Assembly (NCBI GenBank): GCA_022695795.1
Contig: MU404163.1
Location: 62,001 to 126,000, forward strand
Direction: 5' to 3'
Length of the DNA: 64,000 nt
From: Biscogniauxia marginata
Taxonomy: Eukaryota > Ascomycota > Sordariomycetes > Xylariales > Xylariaceae
Shown here: piece by piece, positions 1 through 11,837 of the stretch
How positions within the stretch are numbered: the first letter of the stretch is position 1
Layout: each line of letters begins with the position of its first letter
Notes under the pieces: model-generated
The model's input: the letters and a program-made list of their open reading frames with translations, nothing else
The model's database searches: none
Told to the model about the DNA's origin: nothing
Translations under genes and position numbers: made by a program

Positions 1-705
1 GAGCGCGGCGGCGCGGAGATCCAGCGGTGCCAGGGCCGCGCGTTCCACCCCAGGGTGGTCTTCTTCAACATGACCATATCGATCCTGGAGCACATCTGCG
101 AGCGCTGCGAGAAGGAGTACCCGCCGGGCGTCGACCACTGGGAACCCGTCGGTCCCGTCCCCGCCCCCAGCCCCGTCCCCGTCTCGCCGCTAGGCGACCA
201 GCATCACCACCAACAGCAACAAGAGGATAACGACGACAGCAATGGCGGGACGGGGCTGCACAAAATATTCCGCCGCCGACCCCGGCGGCCCTCTCTCGGC
301 CCCATCGAGCTGCCCCCTCGGAAGCTCCTCTGGGTGAACACCTGGCCCGCCGTCGGCCCGCCGTCGTCGTCGTCGTCGTTCCACTACGACGGCGACGCCA
401 ACCTGACAACCAACCTGCGCCGGCTCGCTGCCTGGTCGCGGGAGCGTATCGCAGCGCGGTTCGTCGGGGACAAGAACAAGAATAACGACGCCCAGGCCAG
501 CGCAAGCACCAGCACTAGCAGTGGCGCGGTCCTCTATCCCGCCCGTGCCGACGGCGGCTCTCCCGACTCGGACTCGGACGGGGACGGGGACGGGGACGGG
601 TACGCCGGCCCCGAGCCCCCGGCTGCAAGCCGCAGCAGCAGCGACGGCGGCTCTGAGAGCTCTGGGCCGGAGAACGCGCTCTGTCGTGTGGGCGCGCAGA
701 GATGA
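1..705 (+). CDS. 3' part of an unidentified protein gene, truncated at the window edge
   Basis: Frame 1 is open from the first base to a TGA at 703-705, so the gene starts outside the window. The first ~50 residues look like an ordinary folded segment (Cys pairs in HICERCEKEYPPGVDHWEP). The rest is low complexity: a His/Gln run, a Ser run, and a Ser/Asp/Gly run (DSDSDGDGDGDG). I do not recognise the family. A GT near 684 and the AG at 770-771 would join this frame to an open frame that continues from 772, so the TGA may lie inside an intron and the protein may extend into the next entry. Confidence 0.5.
   Translation, partial: ERGGAEIQRCQGRAFHPRVVFFNMTISILEHICERCEKEYPPGVDHWEPVGPVPAPSPVPVSPLGDQHHHQQQQEDNDDSNGGTGLHKIFRRRPRRPSLGPIELPPRKLLWVNTWPAVGPPSSSSSFHYDGDANLTTNLRRLAAWSRERIAARFVGDKNKNNDAQASASTSTSSGAVLYPARADGGSPDSDSDGDGDGDGYAGPEPPAASRSSSDGGSESSGPENALCRVGAQR
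566..600. repeat. Hexamer-like (GACTCG / GGGGAC) repeat inside coding DNA
   Basis: Two GACTCG units pass into GGGGAC-type units; translated this is the DSDSDGDGDGDG run of the left-edge gene. Confidence 0.6.
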
Positions 706-771
706 TTAGAGAATACGGAAAGTCGGTCTGCGAATAGCGGAATACGCCCACGTTCAGCGCGCTCACTATAG

Positions 772-1352
772 CCGGACTGGGATACCTGGGGGATACAAGT
801 GCCGATGGCCCCGAGCAATCTGAATATCACGATTCCTGGCGCCCTACTGCTTCCCACATGGATTCCCCCTGTGGTAGATCGCGCTGCGGATTACGCTACC
901 TATGCCGTCGGAATCCTTCGCGAAAAGATGGTGCGGCTCGCAGCGACCATGGGAATCGAGGCGAGACTTGCGGTCCCGAATCCTGAGCCGAATCCCGAGC
1001 CAAACCCAGGCAGGGCGTTCGCGGTTTCAAAGGGAAGACATCCAAGTCGAAGTCATCCAAGTCGAAAGAGACCGAGGAATCCGATGTCGTCATGGGAGGC
1101 ACGGACGGAGCAGACGATCAAGACCGCGAAGAGGATTGGGAGTCCGAATCCGAATCCGAAGCATCTGAGTCGCAATCCGGCTCGGGATCAGACGTTGAAA
1201 TGGAGGACGCAGAGGAATCGGAAGACTCGGAGGAATCCGATGAATCAGATGAATCAGATGAATCGGAAGATGCAGATGATGCAGGGAACACAGAGGAAGC
1301 GGAGGCATCCAGCGCCAGCGAGGCGTCTGATAGTGACTACCGAGAATTCTGA
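772..1352 (+). CDS. Probable last exon(s) of the same gene: basic then Ser/Asp/Glu-rich acidic tail
   Basis: Frame 1 is open from 772 (after an AG at 770-771) through about 1030 and reads as plausible protein. From 987 to 1352 frame 3 is open and gives a Lys/Ser-rich patch (GKTSKSKSSKSKETEESD) followed by a strongly acidic Ser/Glu/Asp tail ending DSDYREF and a TGA at 1350-1352. The change of frame between about 960 and 1020 has no clear intron, so the exon structure is unresolved. It could be a short unrecognised intron, a base error, or two separate pieces. Function unknown. Confidence 0.3.
1237..1266. repeat. 9-bp repeat (GATGAATCA) inside the acidic tail
   Basis: Three near-identical 9-mers encode Asp-Glu-Ser triplets in the acidic C-terminal tail. 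Confidence 0.6.
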
Positions 1353-2819
1353 CATTGAACGGATGGGACTCCGAGGCAATAGGTATCCGCTGCCTGCCCA
1401 AAGGCCTCGACGATTGAGGATTACTTAGGATGAGAGAACGGAGGATCATTCGCTGTCAGGCACGGACATTCACATATGCGAGGATTTCATTGCTTTCACG
1501 CGGAGATGGTCCGCAAGGCGCGGATTTATCATTATTGCGAAGATTTGCGGATTGAGAATTAGTCACCCTATTTGAGGATTTCAGATGGTCTATAGACAGT
1601 AGCATTAATAGAGGATTCCGTATGGATCTGCGGACCAGGCCTGGGATTGAGGTTTCGGCAATGATCCTCATCGCCGGGGAGGTTTGGCCGTGTGGGCCGG
1701 TCCGGTAGTTTATCCGATTAAACTAGTTTTATCTGCGTTGCGTTCCGCTAGCTTTTTCAATCAATCAACCACATTAAAACCCATTCTTTCGTTGGTTGGT
1801 TTGGCGGTAAAACATGCCCCTCCTAAGTTTCAATTAGTGGCGGGCCTCCGAGTTTAAGTTTCAATATACGTACCTATATATCCATTAAAATTTACTACTA
1901 TAGGTATGTACTTAATCATATTTGTAAGAAATATAATGCGTAATTGCAGATCGTGAGAATGACGCGTCTTGATTAGAAAGTCTACCTACCTAGTATATGA
2001 ACGCGAGCCAATATAATCAATCCCCTATCTCTCCTTGCATCTTGTATTCGGTAGAGAAAAGCTTGTCTTAACCACAGGTGATACCTAGTAGTGCTAGTAA
2101 TAGACGAAAAAGAGGGGACTTCATAAATGCTCAATTAAGTACCTAAGTGATCGACGTCTATATTTCGCAAGTCGCACAGCGGGATCATGTAATCCACATA
2201 CCTCGTTCTGACAAGTTCAAGAGCAGGGGGGTTGTTGTTACACCGAAGCGACTATAAGCTGACAAAAATTCGCAGCCCCCTTCTTAATGACTTGAAGTAC
2301 TGGAGCATAAGCCAACTCACAGCGAGATCACAGAGCTGCTGAAGATTTTGTTTTTGTTTTGTCTCTTCAGGCATTTCGCTACGTATCTAACGAGCCGGTT
2401 CGTAGCTGCGTAGAACATATTTTGCCGTGCGCATCCCGTAGATATATATCTACCTAGGTAGAAATTCCACGCACGGTAGTATGTCCAGACATACACGCCG
2501 GAGAGAGAGAGAGATTAGGTATGTACAACAAAACTACGTACAGTAAGCAATGTCAATTGCGTATCAACCTGACATGTCGTTCCTTTCCTCCCAACTGGTT
2601 CAACTCTCCGAAGTCCGGATCGAAGATTAGGTAGCTAGACCTGCAAGCCCTCTTTTTTTTTGTTCCCCCCCTACCCCTTACTACGCCATTGTATTTCGTC
2701 GAAACATCCTACGCCAGCGTACAGAGTCATACCTACCCAACCAGTTGAGATGAGTTTTGGTTCGGTTTTGTTTAATTGTGTATTCTATTAAACAGGCGTG
2801 ATTTCACCAGTTGGAAGAA
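1353..2819. other. Intergenic spacer
   Basis: No supported gene. Short AT-rich stretches, TACCTA/TAGGTA motifs (around 1983 and 2450) and a short GA run near 2500 are visible. The right end is the 3' flank of TOM70. Confidence 0.6.
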
Positions 2820-4924
2820 TTAACGGCCAAACGCACCGGCGCCCATCCCTGAGCCCATACCTTGCAGTTTTGCCGCTAACATCGGATACTTTTCTTGCAC
2901 CTGGAGTTGCGTTCGTGTCGCCTCGGCGTATGAGAGGGCATTGACGATTTCCCCGGGGGTCCTAGCGAGCTCAGCTGCTCTCTCAAAGTATTTCAGAGCC
3001 TCGACAACCTTGCCCTGTTGTAATAAAAGTTGCGCCATTGTAGCAACCGCAATATCGCATTCAGGGTCAACTGAGTATTGGATTAGCAACCAGGTCCTCA
3101 GGTCATTCTAGCATGGCCTACTTACTAATTAGAGCCTTCTCGCAGAGTTTCTCTGCCTCTGTGAACTCGTTTTTCTGCTGGAAGAGGGCCAATGCCTTGT
3201 TGATAAGCGGCAACACATTCATAGCCATGGGCTTCGCTTGCTTTTCCATTTCCATCGCAGTGTCGAATCTCTGGATAGCCTCGTCATACTTGCCCTGATC
3301 AAGAAGAAGCTCGCCGTAGTAGTTGTAAACATCTGGCACTTTTTCAAAGTTCTTAATACATCGCCGGAAGGTCGCCATGGACGATGCTACCGAGCCCATC
3401 TTGTACTGCGTTACACCGAGTTGGATGTGCGAGAAGATGAACGAGCCATCGAGATCGATTGACTTTTGGTAGTCCTTGGCGGCATCCTGGAACTCGCCGT
3501 GGATAAAGTGCAATTGAGCGCGGTGGTAGTATATATCAGGATCGCGATCGTTCTGCTGTACGGCCTTTTCCAGGTCTTCGGCCGCTTTGTCGCGGGCACC
3601 TGCGACGGACAATTAGTACGGGTCCTCGAAATTTCCACATGGTACGCCTCTTACCCATTTCTAGGTGCATGCTCGCCCGCTTGACAAAGCTCTGGGTCAT
3701 AGACGGGTCGAGCTCAATGCTCTTATCCATATCCTGTAGCGCCAGCTCCTGCGACCCACGCAAACATCTAAAGGTGCCCCGCAGATTGTAGGCGAGAGCC
3801 TCATACTCGCCCAAGTCGCCAAGTTCCAGGGCCTTTTCGAAAGCCGCCGCAGCCTCTTCATAACCTTCGTGGGTCTTCCGGTCCATCGCCTGAAGGCCAA
3901 TCTGCAGCTGTCCTTCCCCGGTAGACTCGTCAAGTTGGACGGAATCCTCGAGTCCTTCGGGTCTGGGTTTTACACGGAAGCTCTGGATGTAGTTGGATAC
4001 AAAGGTCGGGCTCGGTAGTTTGTTCGGATCCTTGGACTGGATAATCTCCTCGGCCTTCTGCTCGGCGACCTTCTTAAGCAGCTTCTCGACGGAAGCGGCG
4101 CTGCCCTCGTTCTTGAATTCGTCGATGATGCAGCTGGCGGTAAAGTCCAGCAGCGACTCGCTGTACTTGTTCAGGTGCTCATAGGCATTGGCCCTTCGGT
4201 TGAGGGCCTTGACGTATGTAGGGTCTAGGTTGATGGCGGCGGTCGTATCTTCGACAACCTTCTCCCACTCGCTGAGAGCATTGTGGCAGGCGGCTCTGTT
4301 GGAGAAGAAGATGGGGTCGGGCTTGCACAGGATGGCTTTGGAATAGAGGTCTATTGCGCGGTTGTAGTCCTTGCCTCCGTAGGCCTTGTTGCCGGCATTC
4401 TTGAGTTTCAGGGCATATTCCTGGAGCTGCTCGGGGCTGAGGGACTCGACAATGGTCTCGTCGATCTCGGGCAACTCGTCGGCGCTCTCCGCCGTCGCAG
4501 CTTTCGGTTGTTCCTTCGATGACGTAGAAGGTTTTTGGGCTTCTGCTTGACGTTCGGCCTCTTTTCTTTTCCGCTTCTCTTTTTTGCTTAACTTCGGTTG
4601 CGCAGCAGCTTTTGCCTTCTGCGGCGGGATCGCAAGTACCCGTTAGCTGAAATTTTCTTCTTTTTTTGTTGTTCTCTGGTCCCCCTCTTCGTTTTCTTTT
4701 CCCTTCGCACAGCGAACATCGAAATGACCTACCGAACTATCGTTGATGTAGTACACAACACCAGCACCTGATACGACAACGGCAACGCCAGCAATGGTAT
4801 ATACCAGTGCCTTATTCTCGGATGCCCATTTGCTAATTCGGTCCCACACCGAGGACTCGACGGGAACGGCGACGGGTTTGCTCAAGGGAGGCATCGGAGG
4901 CGGAGCGGCAGAGGCGCGAGACAT
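2820..4924 (-). CDS. TOM70: Mitochondrial outer-membrane import receptor Tom70
   Basis: Receptor of the TOM complex that binds internal targeting signals and Hsp70/Hsp90-delivered carrier precursors. Four exons: 4924-4733, 4618-3655, 3599-3126 and 3070-2820, in phase throughout, giving 626 residues, the usual Tom70 length. Residues ~1-38 are short and Pro-rich. A single N-terminal membrane anchor (~40-60, [20 protein letters not shown]) is followed by a charged Lys/Arg/Glu linker (~65-110) and then tandem TPRs. The first cluster (~129-235, starting [20 protein letters not shown]) is the chaperone-clamp type, and C-terminal TPRs run to about residue 600. The tail ends in a Gly/Met-rich segment ([13 protein letters not shown]), typical of the family. 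Donors are GTAGGT, GTAAGA and GTAAGT; introns 2 and 3 carry TACTAA and GCTAAT branch-like sites. The gene diverges from the lyase gene to its right. Confidence 0.93.
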
Positions 4925-5737
4925 TTATGTCAAGAAGAAAGAATCCGACGATGGCACGGTTAAAAGCTCTGGTCGTTGTGGTGGAGGGAGGGGTAAGGAC
5001 GGCGATAAGGGAACGAGGTTGTCCAGTTGAGGTAGGTCGTCCGATGATGATGCCGGTCTGCTGGTACACCAGAAAAAAATTATTATGTACTGTAGGTTAT
5101 GGAGTACGACAGCACACACTCACGCACACACACACAGAGAGTCTCTTTAGCGCGAACGGGATAATTTTTGACGAGCTGGCGTGGAAAAAAGCTTGGACCT
5201 CTCTACATACTAGTTAGCTGGGCCGGTTGGGTGTCATAATGTCATTGGGGGGCACCCGCCGACCATTAACACCACTGCAGACCCACTTGTCGCCCCGAGA
5301 AGACCGCCGGGTGGGGGAGGCTTGGTATAACGCCCGGACCTAATAGATTTTCCGCATAGATAAAGAGTGAGATCAAAAACGGGGCAGAGAGCCCCACTCA
5401 GACGAGATCACTAACAAGATATGCTGCTGGTGCTGCTGCCGCTGTTGCTGCATGCAAGGCCTGCTGCTGCAAGACCCGTGCCTTCCAGCATTCAATGTAG
5501 GCATTTGCCCGAAATACGTAATAGACTGACTGCAGCCTGCACTCGTCCGACGATTAGGTTCGACCCCTAATTTTAGAGTTAAAGCTACCTGCTGTCATAG
5601 TCTGTAGATCGGCCGAGGTTCCACTTACAGCACATCAGAGGGGCCCGAACGCCCACGATCTAGACCTGGACCGTGGATAGACAATACCATCACATGAATA
5701 CCTCCCTTGTTGTACTTTATATCCCATCACCGCCGAT
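4925..5737. promoter_or_regulatory. Divergent intergenic region between TOM70 and the lyase gene
   Basis: About 0.8 kb between two head-to-head genes, so it should carry both promoters. Visible features are a CA/CT repeat near 5110-5140, a CTG/GCTGCTG-rich patch at 5420-5470, and a T-arm-like hairpin at 5554-5570 that I do not accept as a tRNA. No specific factor site is assigned. Confidence 0.5.
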
Positions 5738-6631
5738 ATGGCGGACGATTTCCAACTCTTCACTTCCCTTCGCTATGACCCAGCACTCCTGAAGCTCCCC
5801 ACCGAGGGGTTTGCCGACATCGGCTGGAACGGGCAACCGTCTCCCTTTTACATGCTAGACTTCCACCGAGACCGTATGCTGAGGGCTGCCACCCATTGGG
5901 GCTGGATCGCTGCTGTCGACACTCTCGCTGGGGACCAAGGCTTAAAAAGGCTGCAGGCTTTCCTGCAGGACATCACCAGACATGTCGGCCATGGTCCGCA
6001 TCGGGTTAAGATCATTCTTGCTCGTGATGGCTCTTTGAGCCATGAGATACGACCAACCCCACAAACTCCTTTAAATAATCTTTTCCCCGCATATATTCTA
6101 GAGCCAGCATGTGAAAACTTGGTTCCAGCAAAAGAAGGCAGGGCTCAGGGCAGGACTCCGGTCAGGGATTTTGGATTTGATATCCTAATCGACAACCAGA
6201 ACACAGCAAAGTCCGAATTCACTCACTTCAAAACCACCCACCGACCTATGTATGACGAGGCAAGAAGTCGAGCTCGCCTCAGCCTAGCTGACAAGAAAGA
6301 AGTATTGCTTGTCAACAGCCATGATGGATCGGTAATGGAGGGGAGTATATCAACCCCCTATTTCTGGAGGGATGGGCAATGGGTCACCCCGCCTGTACCT
6401 GAACTGTATAACGTAGTACAGGGAAGCGGTGGCAACGATGGTACTACTAGGAAGTGGGCTCTGGAGAGGTACAAATTTCACCCGTTTCCAACCTTGTGAT
6501 GTGCAAGCTGACGAGACAGGAATCTCGTTACCGAGCAAGTTGTGCCAGTTGATTCTCTGGTTGACGGGGAAGAATGCTGGATAAGTAATGGGATCCGGGG
6601 CTTTATTTCTGGCAAGGTGAGGTTGAATTGA
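5738..6631 (+). CDS. 4-amino-4-deoxychorismate lyase-like PLP enzyme (Abz2 type)
   Basis: Fold-type IV PLP enzyme of the class that splits aminodeoxychorismate to p-aminobenzoate and pyruvate for folate synthesis. Two exons, 5738-6468 and 6520-6631, separated by a 51-base intron (GTACAA...GACAG), giving 280 residues. The motif FTHFKTTHRPMYDEAR holds the likely PLP lysine (K165). The motifs EVLLVNSHDGSVMEGSIS (~188-205) and SGGNDGTTRKWALER (~230-244) match the fungal family. After splicing the C-terminus reads GEECWISNGIRGFISGKVRLN, the expected end; intron retention would end the protein early and remove this strand. The closest role is Abz2; a D-amino-acid or branched-chain aminotransferase is less likely because of the short, fungus-typical layout. 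Confidence 0.8.
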
Positions 6632-8223
6632 GCCGCAGTCTCCTGTGTACCGCGTCTGTGTGCGCCGTGTTAGGACAAACCCCCATTCCCATCGAATGTC
6701 CAAACAACAGATAACGTCTAACTTGCAAGTGTAAGAGACACCAATGCAAAGCAACTTTATACCATCTAAGGCAAACAGCTTACACCATGCCAGCGACACA
6801 ATATTTTGCTATAGCACAAATTTGTGCTAAACCACAGCGAGACAGGAAAGATGCCATCACACACAGTCTTAGGCTTTACTATAACTCCTTTTCGAGAACC
6901 TGGAGGCGAAATAAAACATGATCCAGGTACGTCTGTTGTCGGCCGCGTATCACCGATGACTCAGCTCGACAACAGATGTACCATTGATGACTCAGCACGG
7001 CCCCCTCCCCCCCCCGGACGGAAGACGATCGAGTAGTTCAAGAGCCATCTTTTAGTGATACATGCGCACTGTTTCGGTACTACTCTCCATTGGTGCTAGG
7101 GAACTTAAGAGTAAATTAACTGTCAACTGGATAACAACTGCTAGGAGATGAAGTAAGCATAAAGTTGCTTACTGAAGTCTTTACCTGGCATCCCTTCAGT
7201 ATCAGTTTCAAAAATACGATTTGACACCGGGCTGTTTTCTGCCTATCTCACAGAAACGTCATTGTACACTGCAGATGGGAGACATGGTTTCAAACCTACG
7301 TGATAACTGCTAAGTTTGATGCACGGTGACACATGGGTATCGCATGTGTCGATGGTAGTAGCGTTGAAGGTGTGTTGTGTTTATCTCATAACTAACTACC
7401 TAGGTAACTACCTAGAAACTGGATAGTTTATGCAGTATACATTCAACTCGACACACTATTCTCTAAGTATGACCAAGGAGCACTGGTATGTTTTTTTCCA
7501 CGACACAAATACCTGCGTTCTTTGAGGTTGTCGACGTCGCTATTTCCCCCGGCTATAACGAGGAGATAATGTGCTTCGCCTACCATTTTAGACCAGTTCC
7601 AGGAACCCATGTATTTTATCTACAGTACCGCATATTTCCTGTTTCTCGGTTTCGTGAGTTAACCTATCACTACCCTCGGATTCCATCTTCACGAGGTTAC
7701 TATTCCCGGAGCTTGCGTAAGTCTTGCCGCCAGTGGTTCACTGTTCCCACGTCTCGTGGCTGTGACATTTGTCTCGCCTGGACAAACGTCAGTCAGTCGT
7801 TATCTACACTTCATAACTACCTAAGGTACCTAGGATGGGAGGAACTGCGTCCCGGCAGTGGGGGTCGCACTAAGGCTCGTGTTGCCTGCCTGTGTTGAGG
7901 AAAACGGTATGCGATTGCCTCCAATATCCAGGCGTACCTGCTGCCCCTTGAGCAACAATGACGTCGTCTGTTGCCTTCCAGGTATTTACACAGATGGAAG
8001 AGAACATTTAAAGGCCCTTTTTCTCCCTCCTCGTTACTTGTTGATTCCTGTCTTTCCCCAGATCATCTCCCATCTTCCATCTTCCCTAGCAACCCAAGAC
8101 CTATTATCACTTACAAAGTCATCATTATCCTTCGTTCACAATTTTGAGTCGAGTCTTAAATAATCATCATCACTTGATCAAAACCTTCAGCCTTGTATCC
8201 CATTAGCCCAATAGTCAGTCACT
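6632..8223. other. Intergenic spacer and protease promoter
   Basis: No supported gene. CCTACCTAGG-type motifs occur at 7395-7415 and 7815-7835. The last ~200 bases (8010-8223) are pyrimidine-rich, as is common for the 5' UTR and promoter of strongly expressed fungal genes. Confidence 0.5.
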
Positions 8224-10082
8224 ATGAACGCCATCTACAGTGCCCAGAGCAAGATCAGAAAGGACTTTGGCCTCAGGAAGGTCAAGGTTATCCACAACCA
8301 GAACTACCAGCGCCATGGCACCAAGTCCTACGTCTACCTGATGAAGCGTTTCGGCTTCCAACCAACCAAGGAGGGGCCATTCTATCATGTCGAGCGCATC
8401 CAGCAGCGTGGACTTGTTCCCGAAAAGTTCAAGGCGGCCATCGGAGGTCGTGTCCAGAAGCAGCAAGTCCTCGTCAAGAAGACGGGATCTGGAAAGGACC
8501 CTGCTCACGGTGAGGTCACCGCCGACGATCAGCAGAACGACTCCGAGTAAGTTGAGCTACCCGCCATGTTTCCGTTCTCCTCGGCTATCGAGCAGACACC
8601 TACAAACATATATATTATTCATGTATATATTGGCCCTGCAGGCTAAGATTATGTAGTTTTCATTGGTTTTAGTCAATTACTAATGTTGAACTTTACAAGG
8701 TATCTCTGCAAAGTCCAGATTGGGAAACCAGTTCAGAGTTTGATGCTTGACTTCGATACCGGTTCTGCCGACACCTGGGTATGACAGCTATCTATTCTCT
8801 ACTACCTATTTCTGTCGTTGAAGTTCTAATCCATTTTAGGTCCGCTCTGCTAGTCAGTCCAGCAGCTCGCAATCGGGCCATAACGTCTTCAACCCGAAGA
8901 AGTCGAATACCTTCAAGGAACTGACGGGCAAGACGTGGAAGATTCAGTATGGAGACGGCTCGACCGCCTCGGGTAACTGCGGCGCCGACACGCTCATCGT
9001 GGGCGGCCTCTCGATCCACAACCAGACGATCGAGCTCGCGACCAAGATGTCTAAGGAGTTCGAGCAAGGCACGGGCGACGGCCTGCTCGGCCTTGCCTGG
9101 AGCAAGATCAACACGGTCAAGGACGCGGGAGAGCCGGACCCGCAGGCCACGCCCGTCGAGAATATGATCAAACAGGAGGACATCCCCAAGGAGGCCGAGC
9201 TGTTCACCTCGTGCTTCTACAGCACGCGTGACGCCGGCACCGACGACGCTAGTCCCAAGGAGTCATTTTATACGTTCGGCTACATCGACCAGGACCTGGT
9301 GAAACAGTCGGGCGAGGACATCCACTGGGTCGACGTGGACAACTCGGAGGGGTTCTGGTCGTTCCCGTCAGCGTCAGCGTCGATTAACGGCCAGGCTGTG
9401 GCGGCGACTGCGGCCGAGTCAGCCGGCAGTGGCAGCAGCAGCGATAACACGGCCATTGCCGACACGGGCACGACGCTCGCGCTGCTGTCAGATACTGTGG
9501 TAGACGCATTGTACAAGGCGATACCGGGGGCCAAGTACGACTATTCGAACCAAGGGTACATCTTCCCCGTCAGCACGGCGGCGGCCGACCTGCCCGAATT
9601 CCGCGTCGCCGTAGGTGACAAGGAATTCCTCATCCAGAAGGAGGACCTCGCGTTCGCGCCTACCGACGATGGCAAGCACTGGTACGGCGGCGTACAGAGC
9701 CGCGGCACCTTGACTTTTGATATCCTGGGCGACACGTTCTTGAAGAGCTGCTACTGCGTGAGTACATTCATTTTCCCCTCCTACCTTTCCCTTTCCTACT
9801 GATTTTTATTTCTCTTTTCTTCCCTTTTCTCAATACACACTTGGGGGCCCTTCCTTATTATGTGTATCATATCATGTGTGCATGAGTGTATAGTATAGTA
9901 GTCCTCGACTAACAATAACTCAACTCTCTCACACGCAGATCTGGGACCAGGGTAACAAGCGCTTCGGCGTCGTTCCTAAGATTGAGAAGACGCAGAACCT
10001 GACGCCGCCCTCGGATAGCGGTGCAGGCGACGGCGAGAAGGTGAAGGTCTTCAGCACCGATATGGTGGGTTTAGACGAGTAG
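8224..10082 (+). CDS. Pepsin-family (A1) aspartic protease without a signal peptide
   Basis: Pepsin-type endopeptidase (penicillopepsin/aspergillopepsin-like). Four exons: 8224-8546, 8700-8778, 8840-9757 and 9939-10082, 487 residues. The first catalytic aspartate is D127 in DFDTGSADTW and the second is D342 in IADTGTTLALL; the flap region contains WKIQYGDGSTASG. Residues 1-108 form a basic propeptide-like segment (KVIHNQNYQRHG; KFKAAIGGRVQKQQV). The N-terminus MNAIYSAQSKIRKDF has no hydrophobic core, so I see no signal peptide and no secretion route. The end (after CIWDQGNKRFGVVP) runs ~35 residues past the usual pepsin C-terminus. ATG 8224 was chosen because the prosegment starts there and the upstream DNA is CT-rich leader. 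Function outside the classical secretory path is inference. Confidence 0.88.
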
Positions 10083-10247
10083 GGGCAGTTCACTTCGGCG
10101 AGCCTTTCTTTTTGAAGGAATCCATCTTGCCTCCGAGAATGTCTTCTTTCGGATTACACGACGCTTGGGTTGGAAACAGGCGTAACTCGTTAGAGGGGGC
10201 AAACTACCCAAAGCAAGTTATACGAGATTCACTTGGTCTACAAATTA

Positions 10248-10280
<33 letters not shown>

Positions 10281-11837
10281 GTCTATGTAGCGCCTGACTC
10301 ACCTTATCCCGGCGGGAGTATATCATGTTTTGCTCGTCTTTCGGTACTAATAAAACGAGGAGATGGGGGAACGGGATTGTGGCGGCAATGTTATCCCCTG
10401 TATAACAATAAATGGCTTCTATTTGTCTCTAGGGTTAGAGGAGGGGGACATGATACAGAGGAAACATAAAGGTCACTATCTCGGATGGTTCGGTTGGGTC
10501 AAATTCTTACTCACCTACCTACTCACCTACCTAGATACCTAGCCAGTCGACCAGAAAGAACTGGCCAGAATAGAAATTGTTGCATCTCTTCTACATGCCA
10601 TGTTGTTAACGCTCTTCTTTTTTTCAATCTTTAAGGAGTCCATTCCCCCCTGCCCCCCTTTTCGACACTAAATACGTGATAGTGTGTAAATAAGTGGGCA
10701 CATACACGTAAGCTTTCTCTTTGAGATCAACACTAGGCACAGGATACTCGGATTTAGGGATCAATCAACAAGGCGACGGGCTAATTTTTGCGTATTTTTT
10801 TAAAATCGCGAAGAGGAATTTGTTGGGATCAATACAGGATATTGCAAGATTGGGTGTTGATAGGCTTGTAGGTAAGGGGAAAAGGAAGCCCGATGAGAGA
10901 GCCCAAAGCAGGGCTTCTATCTCCTTTTCAATCTACTTTTGATCTCTAGTGAGCTGATATAGACTTGGTGGTGGCGAGTTGCTCGCTTGCTTGACGATAC
11001 TTGTATGTATACAAGTGGATGACTAAGAGGCACCTAAGTTTATAGGCTTATTACAAATAAGAACGAGCCTTAGATAGACACGAGTCAAGACGGCGAGATC
11101 ACATAGCGTTTTTCACCAGTATAGCGATACAAGCAAGGAGGCGAGGTAAATGCTTCAGGTTTCCTACGTTCGCTATAGTTGACACCTTAGGTAGCTACCT
11201 TACCCCATTCATCCCCATATCCTGCCCCTCCCCGTAACCTGCTAGCGATCAACATGAAAGACGGGTCGGCCCTACGGTCTTTTTGCAACGGTCAGCACAG
11301 AAACTCTCTACTTCTTCCTCCATCTCCCCTTACTCGATCGCTTCTGGCTTGCCCCGAGAAGGAAGAAGACAAAGCCCCATGTTTGTCTCGGTCCACAGCG
11401 CGCTCGTCATGCGGGAAAACAAAAACAAATATAACATAAAAACTCCCCCAACGCCAGTGCAAGATGACCCCCTTCCAAAGTCGATGGAAACACAATTAGA
11501 GCCAACGCCGGAAGAACTGAAAGAGGCTTGGATGGATGGAAGAGACCGCCTCCTACCGTGGTTATTTCAGGCAGCAGTAGGCTGACTTTGTGACTTCGCA
11601 GGGTGAATTGAATACGGAACGTATAAAGATACGGTGAGTTTAAATCAAAGCTGTGGTAATCCAAAGGCATGGAGCAAGTATAGGTTGTATAGCCAGATCG
11701 ATGTTTATCACACGGGGGGGGGGGTGTCGAGTCTATTCGACCACCATCGATTAGATGCGCACGAGGCATGTTCCTAGTGGAAAGCCGCGTGGGCAAGAGT
11801 TGAACGAGTACTGCGGTAACTCGATGAAGCAGATAGT
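10083..11837. other. Intergenic spacer (convergent genes)
   Basis: Lies between the 3' ends of the protease and the Barentsz-domain gene. It holds a TC microsatellite, CACCTACCTA motifs around 10512-10545, and a G run near 11716. No gene supported. Confidence 0.6.
10249..10283. repeat. (TCTG)n/(TC)n microsatellite
   Basis: TCTG units pass into an uninterrupted TC run. Confidence 0.9.

Noticed and set aside
5554..5570. T-arm-like hairpin TTAGG-TTCGACC-CCTAA resembling a tRNA B box
   Set aside because: No matching acceptor stem, A box or anticodon arm upstream within the needed distance.
7488..8163. Two overlapping plus-strand open frames upstream of the protease
   Set aside because: They cross the CT-rich leader of the protease and contain no domain.
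11171..11185. 15-mer CGCTATAGTTGACAC shared with 56878-56892
   Set aside because: One or two shared 15-mers are expected by chance in 64 kb.
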